From assembly GCF_000368045.1 (NCBI RefSeq), contig NZ_KB849235.1, forward strand, positions 458,245 through 522,244: DNA of 64,000 nucleotides, in the 5' to 3' direction. Shown in pieces: positions 17,657 to 25,888 of this stretch (the stretch's first letter is position 1; the number at the start of each line of letters is the position of its first letter). The notes under the pieces were generated by a model. The model made no database searches and was not told the DNA's origin. It was given only the letters and a program-made list of their open reading frames with translations. The position numbers and the translations under genes are program-made. This DNA comes from Acinetobacter johnsonii CIP 64.6 (lineage in GTDB: Bacteria > Pseudomonadota > Gammaproteobacteria > Pseudomonadales > Moraxellaceae).

Positions 17657-18884
17657 AACGTAATGCCTCCGCGGGTTGGATTTTTGCAGCACGCATTGCA
17701 GGATAAATTGTTGCAAGGAAACTTAAAATTAAAGACAGTGACACAATGGTTAATACATCTTGCCATCTTAAATACGAAGGTAGGTAATTGATAAAGTAGG
17801 CATCAAACAGATGAAGTCCCATCACATTGTTTAACCAACCCACAAAACCACTAATTCCAGAGGCGAAAACAATGCCGAGAATCGCGCCTGATACCGTCCC
17901 AATCACACCAATAATCGTGCCCTGAACCATAAAAATACGAGTAATGGTCGCAGGTGAGGCGCCAAGGGTACGTAATATGGCAATATCCGATTTTTTATCG
18001 GTCACAACCATCACCAAGGATGACACAATATTAAATGCAGCCACCAAGACAATCAGGAAGAGTAATAAGCTCACCATAGCCTTTTCCATTTGGATCGCAC
18101 TAAACAAATTGCCATGAGTATAGGTCCAATTCGAAGCATAAAAACCGCTTGGCAGATCCATCACAATTTCATCAGCTACTTTAGGTGCTGCAAAAATATC
18201 ATCCAATTTCAAGCGAATGCCTTGCGCTCCATCAGGTAAGCGTAACAACGTTGATGCATCATTCAAGGCAATATAGCCCATCATCGAATCGACCTCAGCA
18301 CCAATGCTGAAAATGCCCACAATTTTGAAACGTTTAAAACGCGGTACCACACCCGCTGGTGATGGTGTTGCCTCAGGTAAAACCAAAGTCACACTATCAT
18401 TTAAACCTAAACCTAAGGCATCGGTCATTTGTTTGCCTAGAACAATACCAAACTCACCTTTTTTTAAGTTATCAATACCGCCTTCAACCATGTGGTCTTG
18501 GATAATCGAAACCTTTTTTTCATATTGAGGTTCGATCCCCGTGACCATAATTCCAGCCACTTGGCCTTGTGCCGTAAGCATCCCCTGCAATTGAGTAAAC
18601 GGCGCTACGCCTGTGACGTGTTCCTTTGTCTCAATTTTTTTTGCAAGTTCAGGCCAATCTGTTAAAATTTGTGTTGAAGAAACAGTGGCTTGAGGTATCA
18701 TTCCAAGTACACGTGTTTTCAGCTCTCGGTCGAAACCATTCATTACAGATAAGACTGTAATAAGTACAGCCACACCCAGTGTTAGACCGATCATCGAAAC
18801 CAGTGCAATAAAAGAAATAAAGTGGTTGCTACGCCGTGCGCGAGTATATCTCAACCCTATATACAGCGAGATTGGTTTAAACAT
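17649..18884 (-). CDS. lolC: Lipoprotein-releasing ABC transporter permease LolC/LolE type
   Basis: A 411-residue permease with four membrane spans: one at residues 24-47, then three near 270-295, 320-345 and 372-395, flanking a large periplasmic MacB-like domain, and a final FtsX region. The N-terminal FISFIALVSMIGLTLGVAVLI segment is typical of LolC/E. Only this one permease gene neighbours lolD, so the complex is probably a homodimer of the LolF type known in Acinetobacter relatives, rather than the LolCE heterodimer. Its start is only 24 bases from the divergent PilZ-like gene, so its promoter must extend into that gene. Confidence 0.92.
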   Translation of the reverse strand: MFKPISLYIGLRYTRARRSNHFISFIALVSMIGLTLGVAVLITVLSVMNGFDRELKTRVLGMIPQATVSSTQILTDWPELAKKIETKEHVTGVAPFTQLQGMLTAQGQVAGIMVTGIEPQYEKKVSIIQDHMVEGGIDNLKKGEFGIVLGKQMTDALGLGLNDSVTLVLPEATPSPAGVVPRFKRFKIVGIFSIGAEVDSMMGYIALNDASTLLRLPDGAQGIRLKLDDIFAAPKVADEIVMDLPSGFYASNWTYTHGNLFSAIQMEKAMVSLLLFLIVLVAAFNIVSSLVMVVTDKKSDIAILRTLGASPATITRIFMVQGTIIGVIGTVSGAILGIVFASGISGFVGWLNNVMGLHLFDAYFINYLPSYLRWQDVLTIVSLSLILSFLATIYPAMRAAKIQPAEALRYE

Positions 18885-18908
18885 ACCATCTAGTCCGAGG
18901 TCATAATT

Positions 18909-19478
18909 ATGGAAAATTTACAGCATCAAAACGTTCAAACAGAACGTCGTGTGATGTCACGAATCGATGCGGCCTTGAGAATTAACTATCAGATCATTTC
19001 TGATGATGTTGCCCTGAATGACCCTTACGATCCTAATTTTGTTTTACCGCGCTATTTTCTACTACTCGCAGAATTAGATCAATTTGATCATGCACTAAAC
19101 TACGAATTAGAACAATTATCTGAAAAAGATCAACAAATTGCTCGAATCTTATCCCTATTTAACCAGAAATTAAACCTGATCACGGGGTCTTTGTACGACA
19201 CAATTGTACAAACCATGTTACCTACGCCTGAACATGTGAACTTTTCAGAAAGTGGTTTGAGTTTCTATAGCGAAAAACAAATTCAAGATGGTACCTATAT
19301 CCACTTAACCTTGAGCCACCCTGAAAACTTCTTCCATATTGCAGCGATTGCACAAGTGGTGTACAGCAATGAAGAGGAAAATGGCAAGTGCCGTACGGGA
19401 GCATACTTTATTACCTTGCACCCGCAAGATCGTGTCAAATTGGCCGACTGTATTTCTTTGACGGTCGAAGATCATTAA
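18909..19478 (+). CDS. PilZ domain-like protein
   Basis: A 189-residue soluble protein. An N-terminal ERRVMSR matches the RxxxR half of the cyclic di-GMP binding motif (residues 13-18), and NFSESGLSF near 114-122 matches the D/NxSxxG half, so PilZ-type c-di-GMP binding is likely though the two halves are about 100 residues apart, with an inserted helical region between. The start ATG follows GAGG with eight bases spacing. Convergent with the EamA gene (15 bases). Possible regulator of motility, adhesion or surface traits; its gene is divergent from lolC. Confidence 0.7.
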   Translation: MENLQHQNVQTERRVMSRIDAALRINYQIISDDVALNDPYDPNFVLPRYFLLLAELDQFDHALNYELEQLSEKDQQIARILSLFNQKLNLITGSLYDTIVQTMLPTPEHVNFSESGLSFYSEKQIQDGTYIHLTLSHPENFFHIAAIAQVVYSNEEENGKCRTGAYFITLHPQDRVKLADCISLTVEDH

Positions 19479-19493
19479 AACCAGAACCTTGGA

Positions 19494-20405
19494 CTAGTTT
19501 TGGCTTTTTAACTTTTGGGCAAGTTTCCGACTTGCCTGAAGATCTTTATAAAAGTAAACGAATAAACCTGACAGTAAAACCGCTACACCCAAAATCACCA
19601 TCATCGAGAGTTTTTCCTGATTCAGTACAGCACCTATAAATAGAGCAATCATCGGCGTCATGACAGTAGTCAGCGATAAAGTCGTGGGTTGAATTTTCTG
19701 CACCAATTTAAAATAACAGAACATCGCAATCAATGACGCCATGATGACCGTATATAGCAGCGCCAAACAAGTTTTCAAATCGGGAATTTGCTGCGGTGCA
19801 TGCTGCCAAATAAACGGCACAATACATATAGCAGCCAATGTCGACACCAAAATTGAACCTGTCGCTTGTGCAACGGGTTCAATATTCGCATTGACTTTTT
19901 TCACCCAGAAAATAGAGGCTGCATAAGAAAATACACTCAGTAACATCAACCCAATTCCAAATGGATGGACATGCTGTGCTGTACCTGCAAGGCAAATTAT
20001 CGCAAGTCCTAGCAGTGCAATACACATTCCAAACCACTGCATTGCACTCAAATAGCTCTTAAAGTAAAAACGTCCGATCAGCCCTGCCATAATCGGTGCT
20101 AAGCCAAACATCAATGCAATCATGCCTGAACTAATATAATTGGTGGCAACATAGGTAAAAAACTGCGAACCAATCAAGCTAAAAGAACCAGCCAAATAAC
20201 TATGCCAAGCGACTTTATCGGTGGGGAACTGTCGCTTTAAGACCAATAACAAACAAATCGCCAAAGGCAAAGCAATGAAAAAACGTAATACCAATGCCCA
20301 CAGCATATGTAAATCGGTCACACTCCACACAATCGCTAAAGGCGTTGTGGACCAAATAAAAACCAATAATCCATAGGTTGCCATCAGATTGGCTTTAGAA
20401 GACAT
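19494..20405 (-). CDS. EamA/DMT-family transporter
   Basis: A 303-residue inner-membrane transporter of the drug/metabolite superfamily. Ten hydrophobic segments in two EamA repeats are evident (for example residues 8-24, 31-51, 90-110 and, in the second half, 150-170, 215-235, 245-285). The first repeat ends with SGMIALMFGLAPIMAGLIG, the second with a STTVMTPMIALFIGA-like segment, both typical of EamA. Substrate unknown; amino-acid or metabolite export is common. Thirteen bases after the YaiI-family gene, so the two form an operon. Confidence 0.88.
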   Translation of the reverse strand: MSSKANLMATYGLLVFIWSTTPLAIVWSVTDLHMLWALVLRFFIALPLAICLLLVLKRQFPTDKVAWHSYLAGSFSLIGSQFFTYVATNYISSGMIALMFGLAPIMAGLIGRFYFKSYLSAMQWFGMCIALLGLAIICLAGTAQHVHPFGIGLMLLSVFSYAASIFWVKKVNANIEPVAQATGSILVSTLAAICIVPFIWQHAPQQIPDLKTCLALLYTVIMASLIAMFCYFKLVQKIQPTTLSLTTVMTPMIALFIGAVLNQEKLSMMVILGVAVLLSGLFVYFYKDLQASRKLAQKLKSQN

Positions 20406-20418
20406 AATCAGCTCGATG

Positions 20419-20889
20419 CTAAATGGCAGTTTTGCGTTTTTGCTTTTGAATGGTTTGGTCTAAAGAACTAGAAAATTCGCGTTTATCACGCTCAGAAATA
20501 GGTGGTGGCCCACCCGTGTTTACACCTGCGCCACGTAGTGAATCCATAAAATCACGTAAATGTAGGCGCGCTTTGACATTGGCTGTAGTATAGATTTCAC
20601 CACGTGGATGAATTGCGATTCCACCCTTTTCAATCACCTGCGCCGCCAGCGGAATGTCTTGTGTCATCACAATATCATTCTCTTTCATGCGTTCGATGAT
20701 TTCTTTATCCGCGGCATCCGCCCCACTCATCACTTGAATTGAATTAATGCGAACGGAAGGCGTAATCCCTACATTTTGATTGGCCACAAAGGTCACTTCA
20801 AGCTGATAACGATCTGAAGCACGTAAAATCACTTCACGTAAAATTTTAGGCAATGCATCTGCATCGACCCAGAGTTTAAATGGCAGCAC
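20419..20889 (-). CDS. YaiI/YqxD family (DUF188) protein
   Basis: A 156-residue cytoplasmic protein of the YaiI/YqxD family, with the typical N-terminal WVDADALPKILREVILRAS (residues 7-25), a central ADKEIIERM (near 60) and MTQDIPLAAQVIEKGG (near 74-89), a PIN-like arrangement of acidic residues. Family function is not settled; the fold suggests a nuclease-like domain. The C-terminus is basic (KQKRKTAI). It is the first gene of a two-gene unit with the EamA transporter. Confidence 0.9.
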   Translation of the reverse strand: MLPFKLWVDADALPKILREVILRASDRYQLEVTFVANQNVGITPSVRINSIQVMSGADAADKEIIERMKENDIVMTQDIPLAAQVIEKGGIAIHPRGEIYTTANVKARLHLRDFMDSLRGAGVNTGGPPPISERDKREFSSSLDQTIQKQKRKTAI

Positions 20890-20917
20890 TGCACATCCAT
20901 AAACAAAAGAAACTGCC

Positions 20918-21142
20918 TTAGTCTAACAAACTCAGTGCTTTAGCATAATAGATAAAACCGCTCAAAATCCCTAATACAAAGCTTGCGTAATACTTTTTAA
21001 GTATCACAAGGAAATACTTTGCTCTTTTATCTCGCAAATAAAGTAAGGCTTTCCTCTTTTTTGATGATTTTCCAGTAAAAATAAAATATAGGACTTGAAA
21101 TATAGAAATAACCCTCGATTTAATAGGGATATATAACCTCAT
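20918..21142 (-). CDS. Doubtful small basic membrane ORF
   Basis: A 74-residue frame with a lysine/arginine-rich middle and one hydrophobic segment near residues 53-68 (YASFVLGILSGFIYYA). It fills the gap upstream of the YaiI-family gene and downstream of the divergent unknown gene at 21155. No good Shine-Dalgarno sequence precedes its ATG and the region is AT-rich, so it may be non-coding. It is unlike any family I recognise. Confidence 0.25.
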   Translation of the reverse strand: MRLYIPIKSRVISIFQVLYFIFTGKSSKKRKALLYLRDKRAKYFLVILKKYYASFVLGILSGFIYYAKALSLLD

Positions 21143-21154
21143 TCAATCGTGCAT

Positions 21155-22087
21155 ATGAACAATCAAAATAGTCCAGAAATAATCACCATTGATGACCAAA
21201 ACTTTGGTAGCCACGTCGAGCATTGGAATTTACTCACCGATAACCCTGCACAAGATGTCCCTAAATGGTTAGGTTTAGCTTTAAATGCACCAATCATGCC
21301 GATGGGTTTATGCCAGACTGAACAAGATATGGATGCGGGTTGCTGGCTCATTCAAGGTCCAAGTCAAGCGGCTGTTCAACTGACTCAAGTCATCGCGGTT
21401 GAAGACAATAAACCCAAGGCTGTTAAAACTGCATTTCCAAGTTTTAATAGCCCCTATAAAGTGTCTGCTGTGGTTGAACGCATCATTCGCGGTCAATCCA
21501 ACACACAAGCCGTTTTACGTTTAAACTTAGGCAATAACAGTATCGTCTACGCTTATGACAGCTTATATAGCGTTAATCATGCTCAATACCAAAAAGACCA
21601 AACCTATATTGCACATCTCAACGCATGGGCATATGAACTAGAAGCGGTCGCAGAACACGAGCAACTGGTGGTTGATGATCCCGCATCGATTAAACATCAT
21701 CGTGCCTTGAACGATATTTTGGCAGCAAACAATGGCATTGCTCCTGCAAACCTGCAAGAACAGATTGATGCATGGGAACCAAAGTCGGATGATGATAAAG
21801 AACCTGTGACTGTCGATTTTTCAAAAATGGTCGCTTATTTGTATGGCGAAAAGATCGGTCAGGAAGATGAAGCATGGTTCCAAGGGAATATTGTGGGCAA
21901 AACCAGCATGCAATTTATGGAACAAGATTACACTCTGCTTGATGTTGCCTTGATTCATGAAGACAACCAACCTGCAACACTGATTCGTATTGCCACTAAA
22001 AATCCAGAGTACTCCAACTTTAATATTGGACAATACATTCGCGGCAACATTTGGATTCAAGCCAATATTTATGCATTAAATCAATAA
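21155..22087 (+). CDS. Unrecognised 310-residue protein
   Basis: I do not recognise this protein. It is cytoplasmic by composition: acidic, with no signal peptide or membrane segment. Around residues 70-130 a pattern of alternating strands (VIAVEDNKPKAVKT, YKVSAVVERIIRG, AVLRLNLGNNSIVYAYD) suggests a beta-rich domain, and a helical linker rich in Asp/Glu follows near 175-210. The C-terminal half shows a second strand-rich block (LLDVALIHEDNQPATLIRIATK). The ATG at 21155 is preferred to the GTG two codons before. It stands alone, followed by a terminator. Confidence 0.6.
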   Translation: MNNQNSPEIITIDDQNFGSHVEHWNLLTDNPAQDVPKWLGLALNAPIMPMGLCQTEQDMDAGCWLIQGPSQAAVQLTQVIAVEDNKPKAVKTAFPSFNSPYKVSAVVERIIRGQSNTQAVLRLNLGNNSIVYAYDSLYSVNHAQYQKDQTYIAHLNAWAYELEAVAEHEQLVVDDPASIKHHRALNDILAANNGIAPANLQEQIDAWEPKSDDDKEPVTVDFSKMVAYLYGEKIGQEDEAWFQGNIVGKTSMQFMEQDYTLLDVALIHEDNQPATLIRIATKNPEYSNFNIGQYIRGNIWIQANIYALNQ

Positions 22088-22096
22088 TTTATAAAA

Positions 22097-22152
22097 ATAA
22101 GCCAACTCAGCCTATGCCAGAATGATGTATAGGTTGCGTTGGCTTTTTTATT
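22097..22152 (+). terminator. Terminator after the unrecognised gene
   Basis: Stem AAGCCAAC / GTTGGCTT with an inner AGCCTAT / ATAGGTT-like pairing, followed by a run of six Ts. Confidence 0.85.
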
Positions 22153-22197
22153 TATATCAGTACGATTTATTTTAATTTGAATTCATTTGTATAAAAC

Positions 22198-22260
22198 TTA
22201 TCCACATATTTTATTATCTTTTGGTATTTTAAATTCATTTAAAAGCACATTTATCCACAG
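22198..22260 (+). promoter_or_regulatory. Pair of DnaA-box-like sites in an AT-rich gap
   Basis: Two exact TTATCCACA sequences at 22198-22206 and 22251-22259, both on the plus strand, 53 bases apart, in an AT-rich stretch with no gene. Could be a DnaA-titration or regulatory site. The rest of the 22152-22507 gap holds nothing else I can name. Confidence 0.4.
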
Positions 22261-22507
22261 TTTTAAATTCAATTATATTATTTTAACGATGAATAATAAA
22301 ATCCTAAGTTCTATGACTTTCAGATAGTTAGTTATTGGTAGCTACTGGCTTCTGGGTTAACAGAGCATAAACTTGAATATTTAAGTGATTATGTATAGTG
22401 GAGATCTGATTATTTTTAATTAGTACTTTATTTAAGCATTTTTTTATGTTAAAAATACAAACATGCAATAGGATTTTAACGATAATTAAATCGGAATAAA
22501 AACTTCC

Positions 22508-22648
22508 ATGAAAATTATGCAAGAAGAAAATATACAGCATGTTGAACATCAATTAGAAAAGCGTTATCAGCTTGACGCTTATTCGTGCATGTTTTTTGTG
22601 TTAGGCATGATGATTTCTGCCTACTTCTTACATCAGTTCATCCTGTAA
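22508..22648 (+). CDS. Small membrane protein, 46 residues
   Basis: An ATG at 22508 opens a 46-residue frame: an acidic/polar head (starting MKIMQEENIQ), then one hydrophobic segment at about residues 27-46 (CMFFVLGMMISAYFLHQFIL). It is followed within 25 bases by a clean terminator, which supports a real transcript. The ribosome site is weak (the codon follows AAAACTTCC). The head-plus-span plan resembles short regulatory membrane proteins. Function unknown; I found no other gene in the surrounding 870-base gap. Confidence 0.5.
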   Translation: MKIMQEENIQHVEHQLEKRYQLDAYSCMFFVLGMMISAYFLHQFIL

Positions 22649-22673
22649 CTGATTTCACGTAGCAGCCTAATTC

Positions 22674-22700
22674 AAAAAAGCCAACTTTGTTGGTTTTTTT
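22674..22700 (+). terminator. Terminator after the small membrane ORF
   Basis: AAAAAAGCCAAC / GTTGGTTTTTTT hairpin with a 3-base loop and a run of Ts, ending about 50 bases after the 46-residue ORF. Confidence 0.85.
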
Positions 22701-22910
22701 ATGCCTAAAAATATCTGCTATGACGTATCACTGGTCATTCTCTCCATGTTCTAAGCTAAGAAACATGGCACCCACAAAATTACTTGTATCTCATAAGCAA
22801 AGTTGCTCCCTCCCCCTTACTTGTCGCACTCACCTACCACCGCACTAATCGTGAAAAAGTTTTAAGCATTTAGATATGCCTGCACTTACAAAATAGCAAT
22901 TTTAGATATA

Positions 22911-22944
22911 AAAAAACCTGCAAGCCTAAACTTACAGGTCTCTG
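22911..22944 (-). terminator. Terminator of sthA
   Basis: On the minus strand ACCTGTAAG pairs with CTTGCAGGT (one mismatch), followed by seven Ts. Confidence 0.85.
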
Positions 22945-22959
22945 AAAATACTATAAAAA

Positions 22960-24375
22960 TTAGAACAAACGGTTCATACCATTTAAAGTCGCTACACGAT
23001 ACGCTTCAGCCATCGTCGGATAGTTAAACGTCGTTTCTACGAAATAATTGATGGTATTGTTTGGACTATTCATCACCGCTTGACCAATATGAATAATTTC
23101 CGAAGCGTTATTACCGAAGCAATGAACACCCAGCACTTCCAAAGTTTCACGGTGGAATAAAATTTTCAATTCACCTACTGTGTCACCCGTAATTTGCGCA
23201 CGCGCCAAATGACGGAAAGAAGCCTGACCCACTTCATATGGAATTTTTTCTTCGGTTAACTCTTGTTCAGTTTTACCAATTGAAGAAATTTCTGGAATGG
23301 TATAAATTCCTGTCGGAATATCAACCACAGGTTCTACACCCACTTCACCGCTCATGTTTGCACCTGCGCAACGACCTTGGTCATATGCAGCAGAAGCCAG
23401 TGAAGGCCAACCAATCACATCACCCGCCGCGTAAATGTTTTCCACTTCGGTTTGGTATTGATCATTGACTGTAATTTGACCACGGCTGTTTGGCGTAATA
23501 CCCACATTTTCTAGACCTAAGCCATCCGTATTTCCAGAGCGACCGTTACACCACAAAATAGCATCTGCTTTAATTTTCTTACCACTTTGCAAATGTAGCA
23601 CCACGTGATCATCATAGGTTTCAAGATGATCAATCTGCTCATTATGGCGAATCAAGACCCCTTGTTGACGTAAGTGATAAGACAAAGCATCAGAAATTTC
23701 ATCGTCTAGATAGCTCAGCAATTTATGCTGTGTATTAATCAGGTCAACTTTATGATCTAGTCCAATAAAAATAGACGCGTATTCACAGCCAATGACACCC
23801 GCACCATAAATGATGATTTTTTGGATTGAATAATCAAGGTCTAAAATTTTGTCCGAATCGAATACACGCGGATGATTAAAATCAAGCGCCGCAGGACGGT
23901 ATGGACGGCTACCCGTTGCGATCACGATTTGTTTGCACATGATCGTTTCTTTGATGCCTTCAGGGCTAAATACTAAAACCGTATTTTGGTCTTGAACGTA
24001 AGCACGACCATGGTAAATATCGATTTTATTGCGGTCATAAAAACGTGAGTGTGTATCAACCTGTTGTTGAATCACTTTATGTGCATTTTGAAGCACTTGC
24101 TTCATTGTAAACTGACGCCAGTCGCCCATTTTTTTAAACATTGGGTCGCGGCGATAACGGATAATACTCGATACCGTTTGACGTAAAGCTTTACTTGGAA
24201 TGGTCCCCACGTGGGTACAGTTACCACCGAGCTGCTCACGTACATCTACAATCGCAACACGCTTTCCAGATTTGGCAAGTTTCATTGCCGCGCCTTCACC
24301 CGCAGGGCCTGAACCTAGAACGACCGCATCGTACTTAACGAAAGTTCCACCAACGACCTCTTTTTTACGTGGCAT
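22960..24375 (-). CDS. sthA: Soluble pyridine nucleotide transhydrogenase (FAD enzyme)
   Basis: Transfers hydride between NADPH and NAD in the cytoplasm. The 471-residue flavoprotein has the N-terminal FAD motif GSGPAGEGAAM (near residues 22-32), then GGNCTHVGTIPSKAL (near 50-64), in which the second cysteine of the disulfide-reductase active site is replaced, as is normal for SthA. The second nucleotide motif GAGVIGCEYASIF is near 190-202, and the FAD-binding IYAAGDVIGWPSLAS is near 310-324. The C-terminal dimerisation region is complete. Divergent from lipA. Confidence 0.93.
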   Translation of the reverse strand: MPRKKEVVGGTFVKYDAVVLGSGPAGEGAAMKLAKSGKRVAIVDVREQLGGNCTHVGTIPSKALRQTVSSIIRYRRDPMFKKMGDWRQFTMKQVLQNAHKVIQQQVDTHSRFYDRNKIDIYHGRAYVQDQNTVLVFSPEGIKETIMCKQIVIATGSRPYRPAALDFNHPRVFDSDKILDLDYSIQKIIIYGAGVIGCEYASIFIGLDHKVDLINTQHKLLSYLDDEISDALSYHLRQQGVLIRHNEQIDHLETYDDHVVLHLQSGKKIKADAILWCNGRSGNTDGLGLENVGITPNSRGQITVNDQYQTEVENIYAAGDVIGWPSLASAAYDQGRCAGANMSGEVGVEPVVDIPTGIYTIPEISSIGKTEQELTEEKIPYEVGQASFRHLARAQITGDTVGELKILFHRETLEVLGVHCFGNNASEIIHIGQAVMNSPNNTINYFVETTFNYPTMAEAYRVATLNGMNRLF

Positions 24376-24583
24376 TCAACGCTCCTTCTTCAAAAACTTA
24401 TTACTTATCTTGGGCATATTATGACGTAATTGCAGGCAATTTGCTGTATTTAGCTTACATATATTAAGTGATAACCACATTTAGTAAATGAATAGTATTT
24501 CCGCCCTATCAATTCGCATTTCCGCTATACTAATACTGCTATTTTTAGCATCTCCCCCGTCAAAAACAGTGGAATAGTTGAAT

Positions 24584-25597
24584 ATGTCTGAAAACCGTAA
24601 ACCTGAGCAGGGTATCAAACTTCGTGGCGCAGAAAAGGTCGCGCGTATACCTGTAAAAGTTATTCCTACGGTTGAAACGCCACGCAAGCCGGATTGGATT
24701 CGCGTGAAAATGGCAGCACCCGAAGAAGTACAACGCATTAAATCAACCCTACGTGAACAAAAACTACATACCGTTTGTGAAGAAGCTGCATGTCCAAACC
24801 TCCCCGAATGTTTTGGTGGCGGTACTGCAACCTTTATGATTATGGGTGACATTTGTACACGTCGTTGTCCTTTCTGCGACGTGGCACATGGCCGTCCAAA
24901 TGCACTTGACGCAGACGAACCACGTCACATGGCTGAAACGATTTCAAACTTAGGTTTAAAATATGCCGTGATCACTTCTGTAGACCGTGATGACTTACTT
25001 GACGGTGGCGCACAGCACTTTGTTGACTGTATTAAAGAAGCACGTGCATTAAGCCCGAATACTTTACTTGAGATTTTGGTACCTGACTTCCGTGGTCGTA
25101 TGGACATTGCGCTTCGCATTATGACTGAGTGTCCACCTGATGTGTTTAACCATAACATTGAAACTGTGCCGCGTTTATACAAAGCGATGCGTCCAGGTTC
25201 AGACTACCAACACTCTTTAAATTTGCTGAAAATGTTTAAAGAATATTGCCCTGACGTTCCAACCAAATGTGGTTTGATGGTCGGTATTGGTGAAACTGAA
25301 GAAGAAGTCATTTCACTTTTAGATGATTTGCATGCACACGGCGTTGACTATGTAACAATTGGCCAGTATTTACAGCCTTCAAAAGAGCATGCGCCGATTG
25401 ACCGCTTCGTTACACCAGAAGAATTTGAACGCTACACTGCGCATGGTCAAAAGCTGGGCTTTAGAAATATTTGGGCAGCGCCGATGGTTCGTTCAAGCTA
25501 CTTCGCTGACCGCCAATACTATGGTGAACCTGTACCAGCAGTACGTCGCAAAGCAGATCCTGCGAAAAAGATTGCTGTTCAAACAATTGAAGCTTAA
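24584..25597 (+). CDS. lipA: Lipoyl synthase
   Basis: Radical SAM enzyme that inserts two sulfurs into octanoyl groups to make lipoyl cofactors. The 337-residue protein has both iron-sulfur signatures: the auxiliary cluster CxxxxCx5C (CEEAACPNLPEC, near residues 66-77) and the radical SAM CxxxCxxC (CTRRCPFC, near 92-99). GGAQHF and the final RSSYFADRQY segment are typical. The ATG at 24584 is chosen over a TTG two codons upstream. A terminator follows the stop. Confidence 0.96.
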   Translation: MSENRKPEQGIKLRGAEKVARIPVKVIPTVETPRKPDWIRVKMAAPEEVQRIKSTLREQKLHTVCEEAACPNLPECFGGGTATFMIMGDICTRRCPFCDVAHGRPNALDADEPRHMAETISNLGLKYAVITSVDRDDLLDGGAQHFVDCIKEARALSPNTLLEILVPDFRGRMDIALRIMTECPPDVFNHNIETVPRLYKAMRPGSDYQHSLNLLKMFKEYCPDVPTKCGLMVGIGETEEEVISLLDDLHAHGVDYVTIGQYLQPSKEHAPIDRFVTPEEFERYTAHGQKLGFRNIWAAPMVRSSYFADRQYYGEPVPAVRRKADPAKKIAVQTIEA

Positions 25598-25633
25598 TTT
25601 GCTGTGGTGTTAAACAGTTAAAACGCAAAAATT

Positions 25634-25660
25634 AAAAGCCCTCATATGAGGGCTTTTTTT
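25634..25660 (+). terminator. Terminator of lipA
   Basis: AAAAGCCCTCAT / ATGAGGGCTTTT stem followed by Ts. Confidence 0.92.
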
Positions 25661-25888
25661 ATTACGATCTTCGTTCTTTATATTTTTCAATTACGTATTC
25701 ATACATTTCTAACACAGTCATTGTTCAATAAACACCCTAATCTAATTCAAAGTCTAAAATAATCGTGATGCTACACATCACATCAAATTCATTTTATTAC
25801 ACCTTTTTAGTCTACGTTTTGCCTTATTTTCCGTGGAATTCTATAAAACGTATGACTCACCTCACGGTGTAAACAACGGGAGGTTTCA

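Noticed and set aside
22701..22910. Possible ORFs between the small membrane gene and sthA
   Set aside because: Only short stop-rich frames; no ribosome site or domain.
24481..24852. 123-residue ORF opposite the start of lipA
   Set aside because: Overlaps the conserved lipA N-terminus and the promoter region; a shadow.
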